Shown in pieces: positions 10,926 through 22,715 of a stretch of DNA of 64,000 bases. A model generated the notes under the pieces. It ran no database searches. It worked only from the letters and a program-made list of their open reading frames with translations, and was not told where the DNA came from. Origin of the DNA: Heterocephalus glaber (Eukaryota; Chordata; Mammalia; Rodentia; Bathyergidae); the NCBI RefSeq assembly GCF_000247695.1, contig NW_004624730.1, positions 27,774,879 through 27,838,878 on the forward strand, given 5' to 3'. Numbering within the stretch: position 1 is the first letter of the stretch; each line of letters opens with the position of its first letter. The translations under genes and the position numbers were made by a program.

Positions 10926-12027
10926 TCCAGCCAGCCGTAGCACTAGTTGCTAGGCATTTCTGTGGGTTATTTTAAAGCATGATGTTTTATAAAGTTAAAT
11001 AAACTTTAAGTGTTCTGTGGTGATTAATCTGGACTACCAGTTCCCTTGAAAATAAGCCAAGCTTTCAACCATAAAAGGTTTTCAACTGAGTCCCAGATGA
11101 CCATAACTTCAGTGTTGATGTGTATAGCAGATGGTGAACTGTATTTTTTAAGTTACTCCCTCCACAGAGAACACTGTAAAGTTCACATCGGAATTAAATG
11201 CCTCAGTACAAGAGGATGCCGCTAACTCAGTTCTGTCACTCCACACCTCTAGGAAAGAGACTTCATACTCAAGCACATTGGAGAATATCCCTGTGTGCTA
11301 CAGGCATTGCAGGTTTCACTGCCACACCAAAAGCCAGCCACTTTCAATAGCGATTTTACTCTTCTTTCTGACTATATTGCAACAGCACATTCGTTCAGAT
11401 ATCAGAAAGGTTTGCAGTCCAGGAAATTTTTTTTGCCTTGTCTTCAGCCAATAATCTTGTAGTACAGTGATGTCACCCCACAGTTATGCAATATGACTTA
11501 ACTGTTGGAAAGGTGACAGGAATTCCACTGACACCAAGATCCCAATGAAACTGTTTAGCTGCTGAATTAGTCATATTGTACATTTCAGATAAGACATATT
11601 AAACTGTGATTAACTGCCAGTTCAAATAGTACTATTGTCTGGGAAGGAAGTCAGGACCCATCACTCAGTTTAAATGGTCACATCCAGTTATTCTAGCATC
11701 TAAATAATACAAACAAGTGGTTATCGAACTTCACAGAATCACAGGCCACTTACAAAAGGACACAATGTAAAAGGAGACATTTTCTATCCTCTATTCAAGA
11801 GGAAATTCATACAAAATTTGTACAAAATTTCCTTGAATGCCCCTAAAATTAGTCATTTTAGTCTCTGGATGATTTTCCCAATCCAAGTAAGATGAGAGTA
11901 AAATCCTGTTTCTCAATGACAATAGGGATTTTTCAGGATTTTTTTACATAATACTGTGAAAGGGGACTTTTTACAGACCATAGGTCATGGTGAGTTAGAT
12001 GTCATTTATTCAACAATAACAGTTGTT
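10926..12027. other. Intergenic without recognised repeats
   Basis: About 1.1 kb without SINE or L1 landmarks. 11160-11640 is more balanced in base composition than its surroundings and could be a conserved non-coding element, but nothing in one sequence proves this. Confidence 0.4.
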
Positions 12028-12042
12028 AAAAATAATACATAT

Positions 12043-12111
12043 TTCCGCCGCCTGCCTTGCAAGCTCAAGGACCTGACTGAGTTCGATCTCCGGTATCAAA
12101 AAAAAAATAAT
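12043..12111 (+). mobile_element. 5'-truncated ID SINE
   Basis: Starts in the middle of the element (tccgccgcctgccttgcaag) and ends gttcgatctccggtatcaaaa. It lacks the GGGATTTAGCTCAG head. Flanked by aataatacatat on both sides (12031-12042 and 12112-12123). Confidence 0.85.
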
Positions 12112-12126
12112 AATAATACATATGAA

Positions 12127-12222
12127 GGGCCAGGGATTTATCTCAGTGGTTTCACCACCTGCTGCACAAGCGCAAGGACCCGAGTTCAATCCCCAGTACC
12201 AAAAAAAAAAAAAAGTAGGAAA
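12127..12222 (+). mobile_element. ID SINE inserted into the target copy of its neighbour
   Basis: gggccagggatttatctcag head, gttcaatccccagtacc end and A-tail. The word aataatacatatg occurs just before it (12112-12124) and again after its tail (12223-12235). Confidence 0.9.
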
Positions 12223-12374
12223 AATAATACATATGTTAGAAAAAACTAACACTGAAAAGTGCGAAAAAGAGAGCTCCACAATTCCACTCTCCCCAAAACA
12301 ACCATAACTAAAACTTTGTTGTAATTTATTCTAGTCTGAATACTCATGAATACAACAAAAACTCTTTGCCTGGC

Positions 12375-12560
12375 TGGGTGTTGGGTGCTAGGCATTGAAA
12401 GATAAAAATAAGACTCCATCGCTACCTCTGAAGGAAGGCATAGCTTAATGTAATGGGGTATCTGAACACAAAAGAGGTATTTAGCAGAGGCTGAGGAGAA
12501 TGGAATGTGGGTTAGAGAAGGTGGAAGGGATTACCAGGGAAGATTAGAGAAATCCTAGAG
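12375..12560 (+). repeat. L2-like remnant
   Basis: ggtgctaggcattgaaagata, aagactccatcgctacctctg and the later aggtggaagggatta stretch follow an L2 3' region. Diverged. Confidence 0.4.
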
Positions 12561-12688
12561 CAGGGCTCTTCAAAGTGTGGTCCACTAGGTGACAGCAGAT
12601 TTTACAAATAACCAACAGAAATAGAAAGTGAGTATTTAAAACTTCCAGAGCAATTTGACAAAGTAAATGTTTTTCTGTTGAATCTAAC

Positions 12689-12773
12689 TTTTTTTTTTTT
12701 GTACCAGGAATTGAACTCAGGATCTTGTACTTGCCGGGTAGGTGTGGCACCACTGAGCTGTGTCCCCAGCCCT
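12689..12773 (-). mobile_element. ID SINE, antisense
   Basis: Poly-T, then gtaccaggaattgaactcag and gagctgtgtccccagccc. Confidence 0.9.
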
Positions 12774-14229
12774 GAATCTAACAATTTTTAAAATCAGGTT
12801 TGTATCTTGTATGTCTTCTTATATTTTATTTTTAATATATTTTTATTGCATTTCCAAAAGTATCAGTCCACAATGGATTAAAAAGTATCTCCATTAATAC
12901 AGTTTGAAAACCACTTAGAGGCTCAGTGACTTACTTAAGTGTAGGCTGATCAACTATTGCTGTTTGTGCTAAAATTAACAAAGTTCCAGGCAAATTAAAT
13001 GAATTGGTCCCCTTACAAGTACTTAATTCCTAGAAAAAGTTAGCCTCTTGAAAGAATAGATTAGGTAAAGGGGAAGCAATCATCAAAGAAATAATAGAAG
13101 AAAGTTTTTCTGAAGAGAGATGTTAGTCTTCAGATAACAAAGTAAGATGATGCAAAAGAGAGCTACAACTAGCTACACGCTAATATACTTTCTAAATTCT
13201 GAGAATCAAGAGAAAAATCCTATAAGATTATACACACAGCAAATTGAAAAAATATATTAAGGTGGTAAAGCACAATATTTCATATTATATTCCTTCAACA
13301 AAAAATGTTTGCTTTTATTTTCTAAGGTAAAAGAAATAAGGAAAAATTGTCCCTTATATGCAAATATAACAATGGGGGTAATGGAAATAGAAAACAATAT
13401 CAGAGAAGTAGAATATGCAAACATTCTAATTTTAAGAATTAACTTAATTTCTTTGATTTCCTGTCAAATTTGGCACTAAGCTTCCTGACTGGGGATAAGA
13501 ATGTTAGGAATCACAATCAATAAATTCTCTGTTATTATGATGAAGGAAGAAGTATTTAAGTTCCTCAGTAATACATTTTTTCCTACATGAAATCTGTAAC
13601 AACTTCTCTCAAAGAGTTTAATATCATAGATGTCGAATGGTGTGGCAGACACTGCCCTCCTTAGCATTCATACAGTTAATGTAGAAATAAATTCCTCATA
13701 CCTGCTTCTTAGAGGAAGCCTCAACTCAGTGAAAATTTCAAGATCTACAAATATAACCTGAAGATCTTATTTGATTCAAGAATACCCTAGAAAAGCAGAT
13801 AAACAGTATATCACTTAACATCCTCTGAGTATTCCTCTCAGTAGGTTTGTGTAATAACAGGTAATATGAGGTCTGAAAAGAAGTTATTCTGTGTTCTTTA
13901 TTGCTAACTCAAAGTATATAAAACTTCCAGACTTTATGTACCCAGCCCTTTCAGTACTGATAATAGTGCTGGGCATCAAATAATTTGTACAATATTAGGT
14001 TACTATTGCTTCACATAGTGAATATTATTTTAGTAGTTATAAGTAGTATTTAACATTCTTATTAGTTTTACTTCTCTTCTAACATCTCAATAAATTTAAT
14101 AAATATTGTAATCCTTTCATTAATGAGACTGGATTGTTTATCAAAATATTGTTATAATCCCCAATCCTAATAATTTTGAGGTAGAAAAATGTATTTCATA
14201 TGTAATCTTAAATAAACAAGCATTATTTT
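12774..14229. other. AT-rich intergenic, nothing recognised
   Basis: No coding signature, SINE or clear L1 landmark. Composition strongly AT-biased. Confidence 0.45.
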
Positions 14230-14470
14230 CCAAATCAGGTATGAACATTATAACTTTCTATAAAAATATAGTTATATACATAAATAATATAATGTTTATT
14301 AATACATAAGGACAGACAAAGCATTACAAAAACATAATAAAAATGTTAACCCTGGATATCTCTGGGTGGCAGGATTTGGGTGACTTATTTTCTTCTTTTT
14401 GTTTGTCTATAAATTTGAATGTTCTGTAATTAAACTTGTATTATCTTTGTAAGAAGGAAAATAATATTAC
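14230..14470 (+). repeat. L1M-type 3' end remnant
   Basis: aaccctggatatctctgggtgg, ggatttgggtgacttattttc and ttctgtaattaaacttgtatt follow the terminal part of an old L1 3' UTR. Confidence 0.5.
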
Positions 14471-14639
14471 TACTTTACACATAGGTATGGAGGAATGGGA
14501 ATGAATAATGTCTCTGCATCATCCCCGAAGCAAATGAGCTGGGTGGTCATCCTGCACTACTACCTACTTCTCCCCACATAGTTAACCTTTACCAACTTCC
14601 ATGATAATTTTCAGGATAGGATAGTTTAAGAAAGCACAA

Positions 14640-14765
14640 TATAGGTTGGACAAATTCCAACTGTGCTATATTAGCAGCCATGTGACTTTGGGCCAATTTT
14701 TAAACTTCTGACTTTCTGGTTCCCATTTTCAAAATAGAGGGTGGATTGCCGTCAATGTAAAATGC
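14640..14765 (+). repeat. MIR SINE remnant
   Basis: agccatgtgactttgggccaa followed by cccattttcaaaatagaggg is the MIR core. Confidence 0.5.
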
Positions 14766-15779
14766 AATCCTGTTACAAAGTAAAGTGACTGAAATAAAAT
14801 AGGTATTTAAAAATAATATGCTTGCTCCATACCTAAGAGTTTGTCCTGGTTCCATAAGTGTTTGTTCTATTTCTTACAGTAGCTTCTTGCAAACCTAGTC
14901 TCAGTGTGGATCAAAGTGTTAGAAATATAAGAAGGCTCAGTCTCTCTTTCCCACATTACTACTTAGGAGCAGGGAAAGGGACAAAAAAGAACACTTACCA
15001 TGGATCTAGTGAATATCAGGCACTATGTAACATGTTTCACTTGTATCACTTTGCTTCAGGAAAGTTCCAGATCTTCCCAAACACTCCAAACACCTAGGAA
15101 ATGTTTCAAGTTTCTACTTTGTTATTAATACATTTGTTTCTTAAGGACTATCTTATCACCAGGCACCCTACAAACACATTTCCCAGGAAATGTTCCCAGA
15201 TGTCATGCGATCTTTCCATTTTAGACAAGCTGCATTGATCAGGTATCACCCAACTGAACTGCTTTTTTCTCCCTTTATTCTCAATATAATGTTGTCTCTA
15301 TGATCAATCCACCAAGTCCTGGTTTTTCTTCACTGAATTCCATTCTTGGCCCTATACCTAGACCACACTTTCACATGTATTAGTTGCTAACATACCTTTT
15401 AGTGTTGCCTTATGATTCTCACTAGGTCTCTGAGTGACCTTGAAACTCCACGGTCATTTCTTCAATGTTCTCCAATCTTTTTGTTCTACAGAGTGTGGTT
15501 TTGGGTTTTCATCACTGCATTTATTTTTTCAGCTTTTAGCCAGCTGGGAACCAGTGCTCTGCCCTCTGCCCCATGTTCACCTTGCAAGCTACCAATCTAG
15601 GTCATAATTTTTATTCATATGTCTCTCACCACTTGAGGGAGTAACTCCAATAACATGGATGATTGACATGACGAAAAAATTAACAAGGGTTCTGGGATGC
15701 TATAGAGCAAAAAGGAACCTAGACACCCTCTAGCCCAATTCTATCATTTTACAGATGACAAAGCTGGACCTAAGAGACT
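14766..15779. other. Intergenic, nothing firm recognised
   Basis: Unique-looking. 15720-15775 has a weak reverse MIR-like phrase (cattttacagatgacaaagc). Confidence 0.4.
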
Positions 15780-16127
15780 GTCTTATTTACTTCCCTAGTC
15801 TCTGGGACAAAATACCTGACATCCACAACTTTAAAGATAAGATGGCTCATGTTTCAGTCCATAGGGCTGGCTCCAAAGCAGGAAGGCATGGCAGAGGGGC
15901 GTGGGGAGGAAACCTGCTCAGGGCATGGTGAACAGGAAACAAAGAGTGAGGGAAGGAGGCAGGGTGGGAGATAAACTTCCAGGCTACTGTCTCAGTGACC
16001 TGCTTCTTCTGACAGAAGCCCACCTCCTAACAGCAAGTCAGATCTAAGCCTCCATTATCAAGTCATTTTCCAAAAGCCCCACCTCTGAGAGTTCGGAGGG
16101 ACATCCAGATATAAACCATAACACAGT
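15780..16127 (-). mobile_element. Solo LTR of MaLR type, minus strand
   Basis: ctgggacaaaatacctgacat, then gtttcagtccatagggctggctcc, then gccccacctctgagagttc and atccagatataaaccataacac. It is the reverse complement of the layout of a MaLR-type LTR and of the same general family as the + strand LTR at 17734. No internal retroviral sequence is attached. Confidence 0.6.
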
Positions 16128-16169
16128 CTTAAATCACAGCTCATTCAAATAATTTAGTACCAGAGCTAC

Positions 16170-16325
16170 CAGAAGGAGCATATCCAAGTGGCTAAAATCT
16201 TTAATCTTGGAATCAGATAGGTCTGGGTTCAAATCTCAAAATGTAAACTGTCTAATCCATAGTATCCTTATATATTAAAATGAGGATGATAATACCTATA
16301 TTATTAAGCTGGATATAATGTTGTT
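16170..16325 (+). repeat. MIR SINE remnant
   Basis: cttggaatcagataggtctggg and ttcaaatctcaaaatg, then aaaatgaggatgataatacc: MIR core and 3' half. Confidence 0.55.
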
Positions 16326-16439
16326 AGTTTTTAACTGGAATCCAGCTCTATGAACTTTTATTCAAATGCTATTTGTAAGATAATGCTATTATGGTTCTAA
16401 TCTTCCAAGTTCTGACCTTCTAAGATTCCATATTTAATC

Positions 16440-17160
16440 CTTACTAACAGGATGTGACTTTGGACAACTTATTTATGCTTGGTGCGTTTTGTTTGACTAA
16501 CCTGTAATGTAAAATTAATAATAATACTTATTACGTAGGTACAATCATCTGTCACCTAATCATCACAAATGGACCACATATATGAGGTGGTCCCATAAAA
16601 TTATAATGGAGCTGAAAATCTTCTATCACCCATTGGTGTCATAGCCATCATGATGTTGAACCACAACATACTACTCGTGTTTTTGTGACAATGCTGGTAA
16701 AAACAAATCTAGTGACTCCCAGTCACTGGAAGTACATACAAATATAGCACATACAAGTATAGCACATACAATTATGTATGGTATATAATAACTTGACAAT
16801 ATATAACTATGTTACTAGCTTATGTATTTACTATATACCTTTATCATTGTTTTAGAGTTTACTCTTCCTACTTACATTATTTTTTTTAAGTTTGTTACAA
16901 AACAAAACAATATGCCATGTCAGGAAAGCAACATCCTCATACATCTCATTTACTGTGTTGCTAGATTATCTCAAAAGACTAGATCCAGGATTGTGCGAGA
17001 CCACTCTATGATGTTCATACAACAAAGGAATTGCCTAACAACACGTTTCCCACCACCATGTATGACTGTAGTTGTACAAGTTAAATAGATAATCCCTATT
17101 AATATAGTATTTCACAGTGTCAAGCATGTAGAAATCAGTTAATCACTGAGTAATTTTATA
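16440..17160 (+). repeat. MIR SINE split by a DNA transposon
   Basis: The left part, 16440-16541, ends in aataatacttattacgtagg. The right part, from 17069, continues as gttgtacaagttaaatagata and ends in the MIR 3' words gtcaagcatgtagaaatcag. The intervening 527 bp belong to another element. Confidence 0.6.
16542..17068. mobile_element. Non-autonomous DNA transposon flanked by TA (pogo/Tigger- or mariner-like)
   Basis: The two ends are imperfect inverted repeats: caatcatctgtcacc at the left, and cagtcatacatgg when the right end is read in reverse. Each is bordered by TA (16540-16541 and 17069-17070). The inside has no long ORF; landmarks include aggtggtcccataaaattat and aaagtatagca-like repeats (gtatagcacatacaa twice). 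TA duplication is the hallmark of the Tc1/mariner superfamily, which includes pogo/Tigger. I recognise it as an old eutherian family but do not name it. Confidence 0.65.
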
Positions 17161-17539
17161 TTAAACAGATGCCTAGAGCGCTGCACTAATGATCAAGATA
17201 CTCTTCTTCCAGTTACTCTCAGAAACAGACCCAGGGTTATACAGTTGCTTCTGTTCCGCCCACAGCTCCTGTATTCATTCATTCAAGCTGGGCCTTAAAC
17301 AATAGGTAGCACTAGAGCACATAGATATGGAAGAAAAGATGTTTTCAACCAATGCAAATATTATTAGCAAAGGAGAAAAAGGGGGAAAGTGTATAGGGTG
17401 GGGGTCCTTAAGACTAAATAATTAATTCTGGTTGGCTTCAAAAGCTTGGAATTGGCCTCTCTAACTGTAGTCTCATTCGCTCTTTGTTGCTGCCAGAAAT
17501 AAAATATTAATTTGAACATGTTACATTCCTTCCAATTTT
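17161..17539. other. Intergenic, nothing recognised
   Basis: No SINE, LTR or coding landmark. Confidence 0.4.
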
Positions 17540-17730
17540 ACTGCCCCCACTGAATTCAGAATAAAGTTCCAAATCCTTAGCATAATCTTCCAGGCCTGTC
17601 ACCATCTCTTCCTGCCTGGTCAAACTCATTTCCTCTACTGTGCTGTCAGCCTCCCCTGAAACACTTGCACTTGCCTGAATCATCTGACTTTCTTTCAGCC
17701 CTTTGCATGGGCTTTGTCTTTGGCCAAAAC
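17540..17730 (+). repeat. L2 remnant
   Basis: ataaagttccaaatccttagc, cttccaggcctgtcaccat, and ccctttgcatgggctttgtc follow the conserved L2 3' coding-derived order. Confidence 0.55.
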
Positions 17731-17733
17731 ATT

Positions 17734-18116
17734 ATTATGGTTTAGATCAAAAATGTTCCACAGGAGACTCCTTTGTTTGGAATATGATTGGATCAAAGAG
17801 ATTCATTAGGGAATTCACTGAGTTCAGGGGCTGAATGTGCTGTTAGGAGGTAGGGTGTGGTTGGAGGTGGGTCACTGGTAGTATGACACAGAAGGGTGAA
17901 TTCTTATCCCTGGCTTCTCCCTTCTCTATATGCTTCCTGGCTGCCATAAATATCAGATATTCCTCTGCAAGATCCTTCCATCATCCTATTTCTGACTTGG
18001 TTCCAGCTGGCTTTGGACTGAACCCACTGGAGACCATGAAACATATAAACTTTTCCTCCTTTAAGTTGCAAGTGTTGGGTATTTGTCCCAGTGATGGGAA
18101 AGGTAACTACTACACA
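17734..18116 (+). mobile_element. Solo LTR of MaLR type, plus strand
   Basis: Starts ttatggtttagatcaaaaatg and contains gatgt-like ggaatatgattggatca, ggaggtgggtcactggtag, ttatccctggcttctccctt, gcttcctggctgccataaat and acttttcctcctttaagttg. This is the full order of a MaLR/MST-like LTR. The ORF at 17883-18119 is inside the LTR and is not a gene. Confidence 0.75.
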
Positions 18117-18299
18117 TGACCTATGTAGCCTTCCAGATTTACTTCAGAAGTTGTCTGTAGGAAGTCTTTATTAACATCTTCACCAACCCCACCACTTACC
18201 CTTGACAAGAGCAGAGGTCCTCATTGAAGGACCCATAGGTCCTATGTTTGCTGCAAGCACAACTGGTAATGCTCAGGATTCCCTGTGTCCCTGACCAGA

Positions 18300-18660
18300 G
18301 ATAGGCCTTTAAAGAGCCTACTTTGTGTACCGGGCACTATTGTAAGACCTGTGAAACAAAGAACAAGACAAAAGTCCTTGTTGTCTTCAGGCTTGCAGTC
18401 CAGTGGGGTAAGTCAAATAATTGACAAATGGGTAAATAAATATTTCAGATAATGTTAAATGTTGAAAAGATAAGAAAATGGTGTGACATGCTAGAGTGAT
18501 AAAGAACAACATAAGATAAAGTGATTTGTGTTTAGGAATATCCAGGGCAAGAATGCTGAGGGAAGAAGAAGAGTGAATAAATATTGGTTGAAAGAAGGAA
18601 GGGACAGGTTGGGATCTAGTTCAAGGACATAAAGTTCTTCCTTATAGAAACTAGGAGTAC
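18300..18660 (+). repeat. L2 remnant
   Basis: cctactttgtgtaccgggcac, gtccttgttgtcttcaggctt and ttgacaaatgggtaaataaat are L2 3' region landmarks. Confidence 0.55.
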
Positions 18661-19752
18661 AACAACTTCAGTCTGGTAACCTAAGACAAAGAAAAGTACC
18701 AAAATTATCAAGTCTGTTTCTGACTTGGGGTCTTGGGAGGAGTGGTCAGAGGCTAGGATGAACTGATGACCTTAAGGGTGAAACCAAACATTATTTAAGG
18801 ACTGTTTTGGAAACACTGCATTAGACTTTGGAGTTGTCCTCAAATTTCTGTTCTGGAAATATTATACTGTGCTCCCACCTCCCATCCTACCACCACTTGG
18901 CCACTCACAATGTACATTAGCTCTTTACACAATGTAAAGGCTCTGAATATCTTAGCATTGGGAAAACCTGGTTAACTTTTGTTTTCCAAATTAATTTGAC
19001 TCCCATGTACATTTTATTTTGTTTTGTTTTTTGTTTCATTTTGTTTTGTTTGAATCCAGCACTGCTTTAATCTTGTGAATCAGTATTTTATGCAATACAT
19101 TTTGGGAAGTTCTGACATACATCACTCTCTACAACTCACTAGCCTTGCTGTCATAATTTCTAACTTTCACTTCTATTTTGTTCAGCAGAAACAGTAAAGA
19201 AATAAGGTAATATGGTATTTGAAAAGATATAATAGTTTGCACATGCAAATGTAAAAGTTACAAGAGTCTTGATAAATCGAATTTCACAACACTTATTCAC
19301 CTTCAAATAATTTCTGCAGAACTAAAAATGGTTGCTATATGTAAAGGTAAACATGAGTAAATACGTACTCATAATACAAGTTCTGTGAAAAAAATAAATA
19401 TAATTCTTAAGGACTAAAATCCAAGCCATATGCATTTTATGCACTGCAGATTAGTCATATTTTTAAAATTAAAATTAGTAATTCTTGCTTAGCAAAGCAC
19501 AAAAAAAGGTTTACTCATCATAAACCCATCTGGGTTATTTTGGTTACAACTATTTTAAATGGCAGAACTATTAGAGACTTAAAATTAATTGTATATATTA
19601 TATACATTGATCTCCCTAAAATGTGAAACTGGGATTGGGCAAAGGAGTGTGATAAGGGTGAGGTAAAAATGATCAAGTATGTTATTGAAGAAACTGCTGA
19701 AATGAAACCTATTATTCTATATAACTAATATGCACTAATAAAAAAGATGTGA
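18661..19752. other. AT-rich intergenic with a TTTTG-rich stretch
   Basis: 19013-19052 is a TTTTG/TTTGT-rich low-complexity run. The rest shows no gene or clear repeat. Confidence 0.45.
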
Positions 19753-19842
19753 GGGTCGGGGATTTACCTCAGTGGTTCCGCCACCTGCCTTGCAAGTGCA
19801 AGGTCCTCAGCTCAATCCCTGGTACCAAAAAAAAAAAAAAAA
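19753..19842 (+). mobile_element. ID SINE
   Basis: gggtcggggatttacctcag head, ctcaatccctggtacc end, A-tail. Confidence 0.9.
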
Positions 19843-20075
19843 GGATGTGAAAAAAAATATGTACATGTACCAATGCTACACAAGGAATGTAAACATTATG
19901 TATTGAAAACATCTACCAAAAAAGAAAAAAAGGAAGAGGTTCGAGAGATGGGTGGAGGGGGGGAGAGAGAGAAGAGAACGAGAATGAAGAAAAGGAATTA
20001 AGATGTGTTATGTACCTATACTAACTTTCCATAAGGAATGTAAACATCATGTACTACACACACATACTAATAAAC

Positions 20076-20190
20076 TAAAATTTTATTTTATTTTATTTTA
20101 TTTATGTATTTATTTGGTACCAGGGATTGAACTTGGGTCCTTGAGCTTTCAAGGCAGGTGGCAGAACCACTGAGCTAAATCCCCAGCCCT
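20076..20190 (-). mobile_element. ID SINE, antisense, with TTTTA-repeat tail
   Basis: The tail is a (TTTTA)n run turned from the poly-A, followed by ggtaccagggattgaacttg and gagctaaatccccagccc. Confidence 0.9.
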
Positions 20191-20518
20191 AAACTAAAAT
20201 TTTAAAAGTCAAACACATTAGACTCCACTGTGATATAGAAACTTAAGAGAGGAACAAATTCACACCAAAGGCTAATTAAAACCACTGACACATTCCTACT
20301 AGCTAAAAAAAAGACAAATAGCAAGTTCTTCCAATATTAGGCTACTATTATAATACATTTGAAGTCCACTTTGGAAATTGACTTTATGTGCCCTTTATTA
20401 GAATAAATCTAATCATATGAAATAGCTGTTCTAACTATACAAAACTGTTACATTTCAACTATAAGGTTCACAGATATATCAATAAAATATGTAGAACTCA
20501 ACTCCTAGATAAAGTTTT

Positions 20519-20671
20519 TGCTTGTTTGTTTTTGAGACAGGGTCTTGCTATGCAGTCCAGGCTGGCCTTGAACTCATTATGCAGTCCAGGTTGGCCTCAA
20601 ACTCACAGTGATCCTCCTGCCTCAACCTCCTTAGTGCTGGGATTACGGGTATGTGCCACTATGCTCGGCCT
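20519..20671 (-). mobile_element. B1 SINE, antisense, with 11-bp target duplication
   Basis: gagacagggtcttgctatg, then two copies of the gcagtccagg-ttggcct unit (the internal B1 duplication), then gtgctgggattacgggtatg. Flanked by a perfect direct repeat gataaagtttt at 20508-20518 and 20672-20682. Confidence 0.9.
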
Positions 20672-20682
20672 GATAAAGTTTT

Positions 20683-21399
20683 GATTATAGCTATCTTTGA
20701 TACATCTTCATAAGTTTCCATTTTTCGAATGCCTTTAAAATTATGTCATCTTAAATAGTTACCTTAAAATAAGCCACTGAGAAAATGAATGCTATTAGTG
20801 TGGTAACAATAAATGTTAATTGCATTAACATCCTCAAAACAGGTTTCCTCTCAAAAATAAAGATTAATCTTCAAAATATAGAAACATAGCTCAGTTATTC
20901 TGATTCATGTACATCTAATAAAACAAGATCAACACCACTTTTAACAGGACTTAACCTAAGCCACCCAAAAATACTAATTAGCAGAGCTTCCAGTCAGAAT
21001 TTACTTTTTAAAATCTACCTTGTATTTTGTTTATTAACAGTTAATTCAGAATTATAACTAAGAATTTTATCTTATTTAACAAATACTAGCCCATTTCAGC
21101 ATCTTGATACTTATTCTTTATAGAATAAATTACCTTAGCACTCATTCCAGCAATAGCTTCTTTTCAGAGACTCACCTGAAAGCAAAAATAAATACAAAAA
21201 TTTTACAAAAATAAATATTTTACAAAAATAAATACAAAAATGCAGAAAATAAAATGTTCTCTCAATTAGTTAAATGTCACAGCCACATAATGAAATACCA
21301 TGAACTCACTAGAGCTCACATTATATGGGGGAGAGAATAGTCTTTTAAATAATTGATAATGGATCATTTAGATATATAAATTTAAAAAGAACCTTGACT
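20683..21399. other. AT-rich intergenic with a short tandem repeat
   Basis: Around 21184-21242 an imperfect ACAAAAATAAAT-type unit recurs about four times. No gene seen. Confidence 0.5.
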
Positions 21400-22372
21400 G
21401 TCTATTTCAATCTGTACATAAAAGATGATTTTAGACATATGGTAGGCTGAAATGTAAAAGGGAAGACAAATGACTTTTGGCAGGAAACAAGAGAATATCT
21501 TCATGACCTTAAAACAGGCAAAAATTCCTCAAATACATTGGACTACATTAAAGTTAAGAACTGCTATTCCATGAGAAGTCATCACTGACAGTGAGAAGGC
21601 AAGCCAGGGAGTGAAAGAGGATATTTTTGCTATGTATTTGGCAAAGGTTTCATCCAGAGTATATTTAAAATCTCCTCTAATTCAATATGAAAAACAGACA
21701 GCACAATAGAAAAATAGACAAAGAATAAACAGACAGTTCACCAAACAGGATTTCCAAATAACTGGTAAACATATGAAATGAAAATTATAACCACAGTGCG
21801 ATATCACTAACCATTTGTCAAAGTGACAAAAAATTCCTGGATTTCTTTAAATGATCATCATTGTAATAAAAGTAAATAAATATATGATCCTGCAGAATTT
21901 ATACAAAAAGAACAAATGTATGTGCCTTCTCTATCTAAACAAAAGAATTTAGAGCAATTACCTTCAAAGACTTATACTTTTTTAGACTGAAAATATCAAG
22001 CGTTGCCAAGAATGTGAAATAAATGAAACTCCTATACATTATCAGAAAGGGTGTAAAAATGGTATAGACATTTTAGGAAATTGTTATTATAAAGGTAAAT
22101 ATGCCTACCATATAACCCAGCATACCTATTCCTAAAACAGAAAAAAAGTATGTATGTCTAGTAGAAGTCATGTAAAAATATTTTCACAGATGCATTCTTT
22201 ATAGTAATGACTCAGAGTGGGTAAACAATACAAATGCCCATCAAAAATAAAATGGTTAAATACATTGTGGTGCATTAATAGAACAGAATACTATACAACA
22301 GTGAAAAGGAGACACTTTAGCCATGCACAAGAATTGAATCACTCTCATGATCATGATGACAGAATACTAGAC

Positions 22373-22423
<51 letters not shown>

Positions 22424-22715
22424 GAAAAAAAATATTGTATGATCACATTTATAAGAAGTTCAAAACCAGTGTTTGGGGAAGGATGGAATCTATGCTTTAG
22501 AAGTCAAGATAGTGATAACACTTTGGATGAACCATAATGCCTCAAGGGGTATATGAAGGAGGCTTTGGGGGTACTGTTATATTCCTTTCCTAGGGTGCTA
22601 CTACATTCTATTATATTGGTGTGTTCCCTTTGTGCCATTCATCAAGCTGCATATTTACAGTTTGTGCATTTTCTGAATGTTTTACTGAAACAATAGTCAT
22701 AGCTTTAAAACCCTG
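21400..22715 (+). mobile_element. Old L1 3' end (ORF2 tail and 3' UTR)
   Basis: gagaatatcttcatgacctta and ggactacattaaagttaagaa are the ORF2 tail. gaaataaatgaaactcctata, ggtgcattaatagaacagaat and tgtatgatcacatttataag are 3' UTR words, in order. The terminal part after the microsatellite (caagctgcatatttacagttt) is still recognisable. Stops throughout. Confidence 0.65.
22374..22423 (+). repeat. (GAAA)n microsatellite inside an L1 3' UTR
   Basis: About 12 uninterrupted GAAA units. It creates the Lys/Glu-repeat ORF at 22217-22537, which is an artefact. Confidence 0.95.

Noticed and set aside
11956..12307. Overlapping ORFs of 61-97 codons on both strands
   Set aside because: They run through two ID SINEs and their poly-A tails.
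22217..22537. 106-codon ORF with a Lys/Glu repeat
   Set aside because: Produced by the (GAAA)n microsatellite inside an L1 3' UTR.
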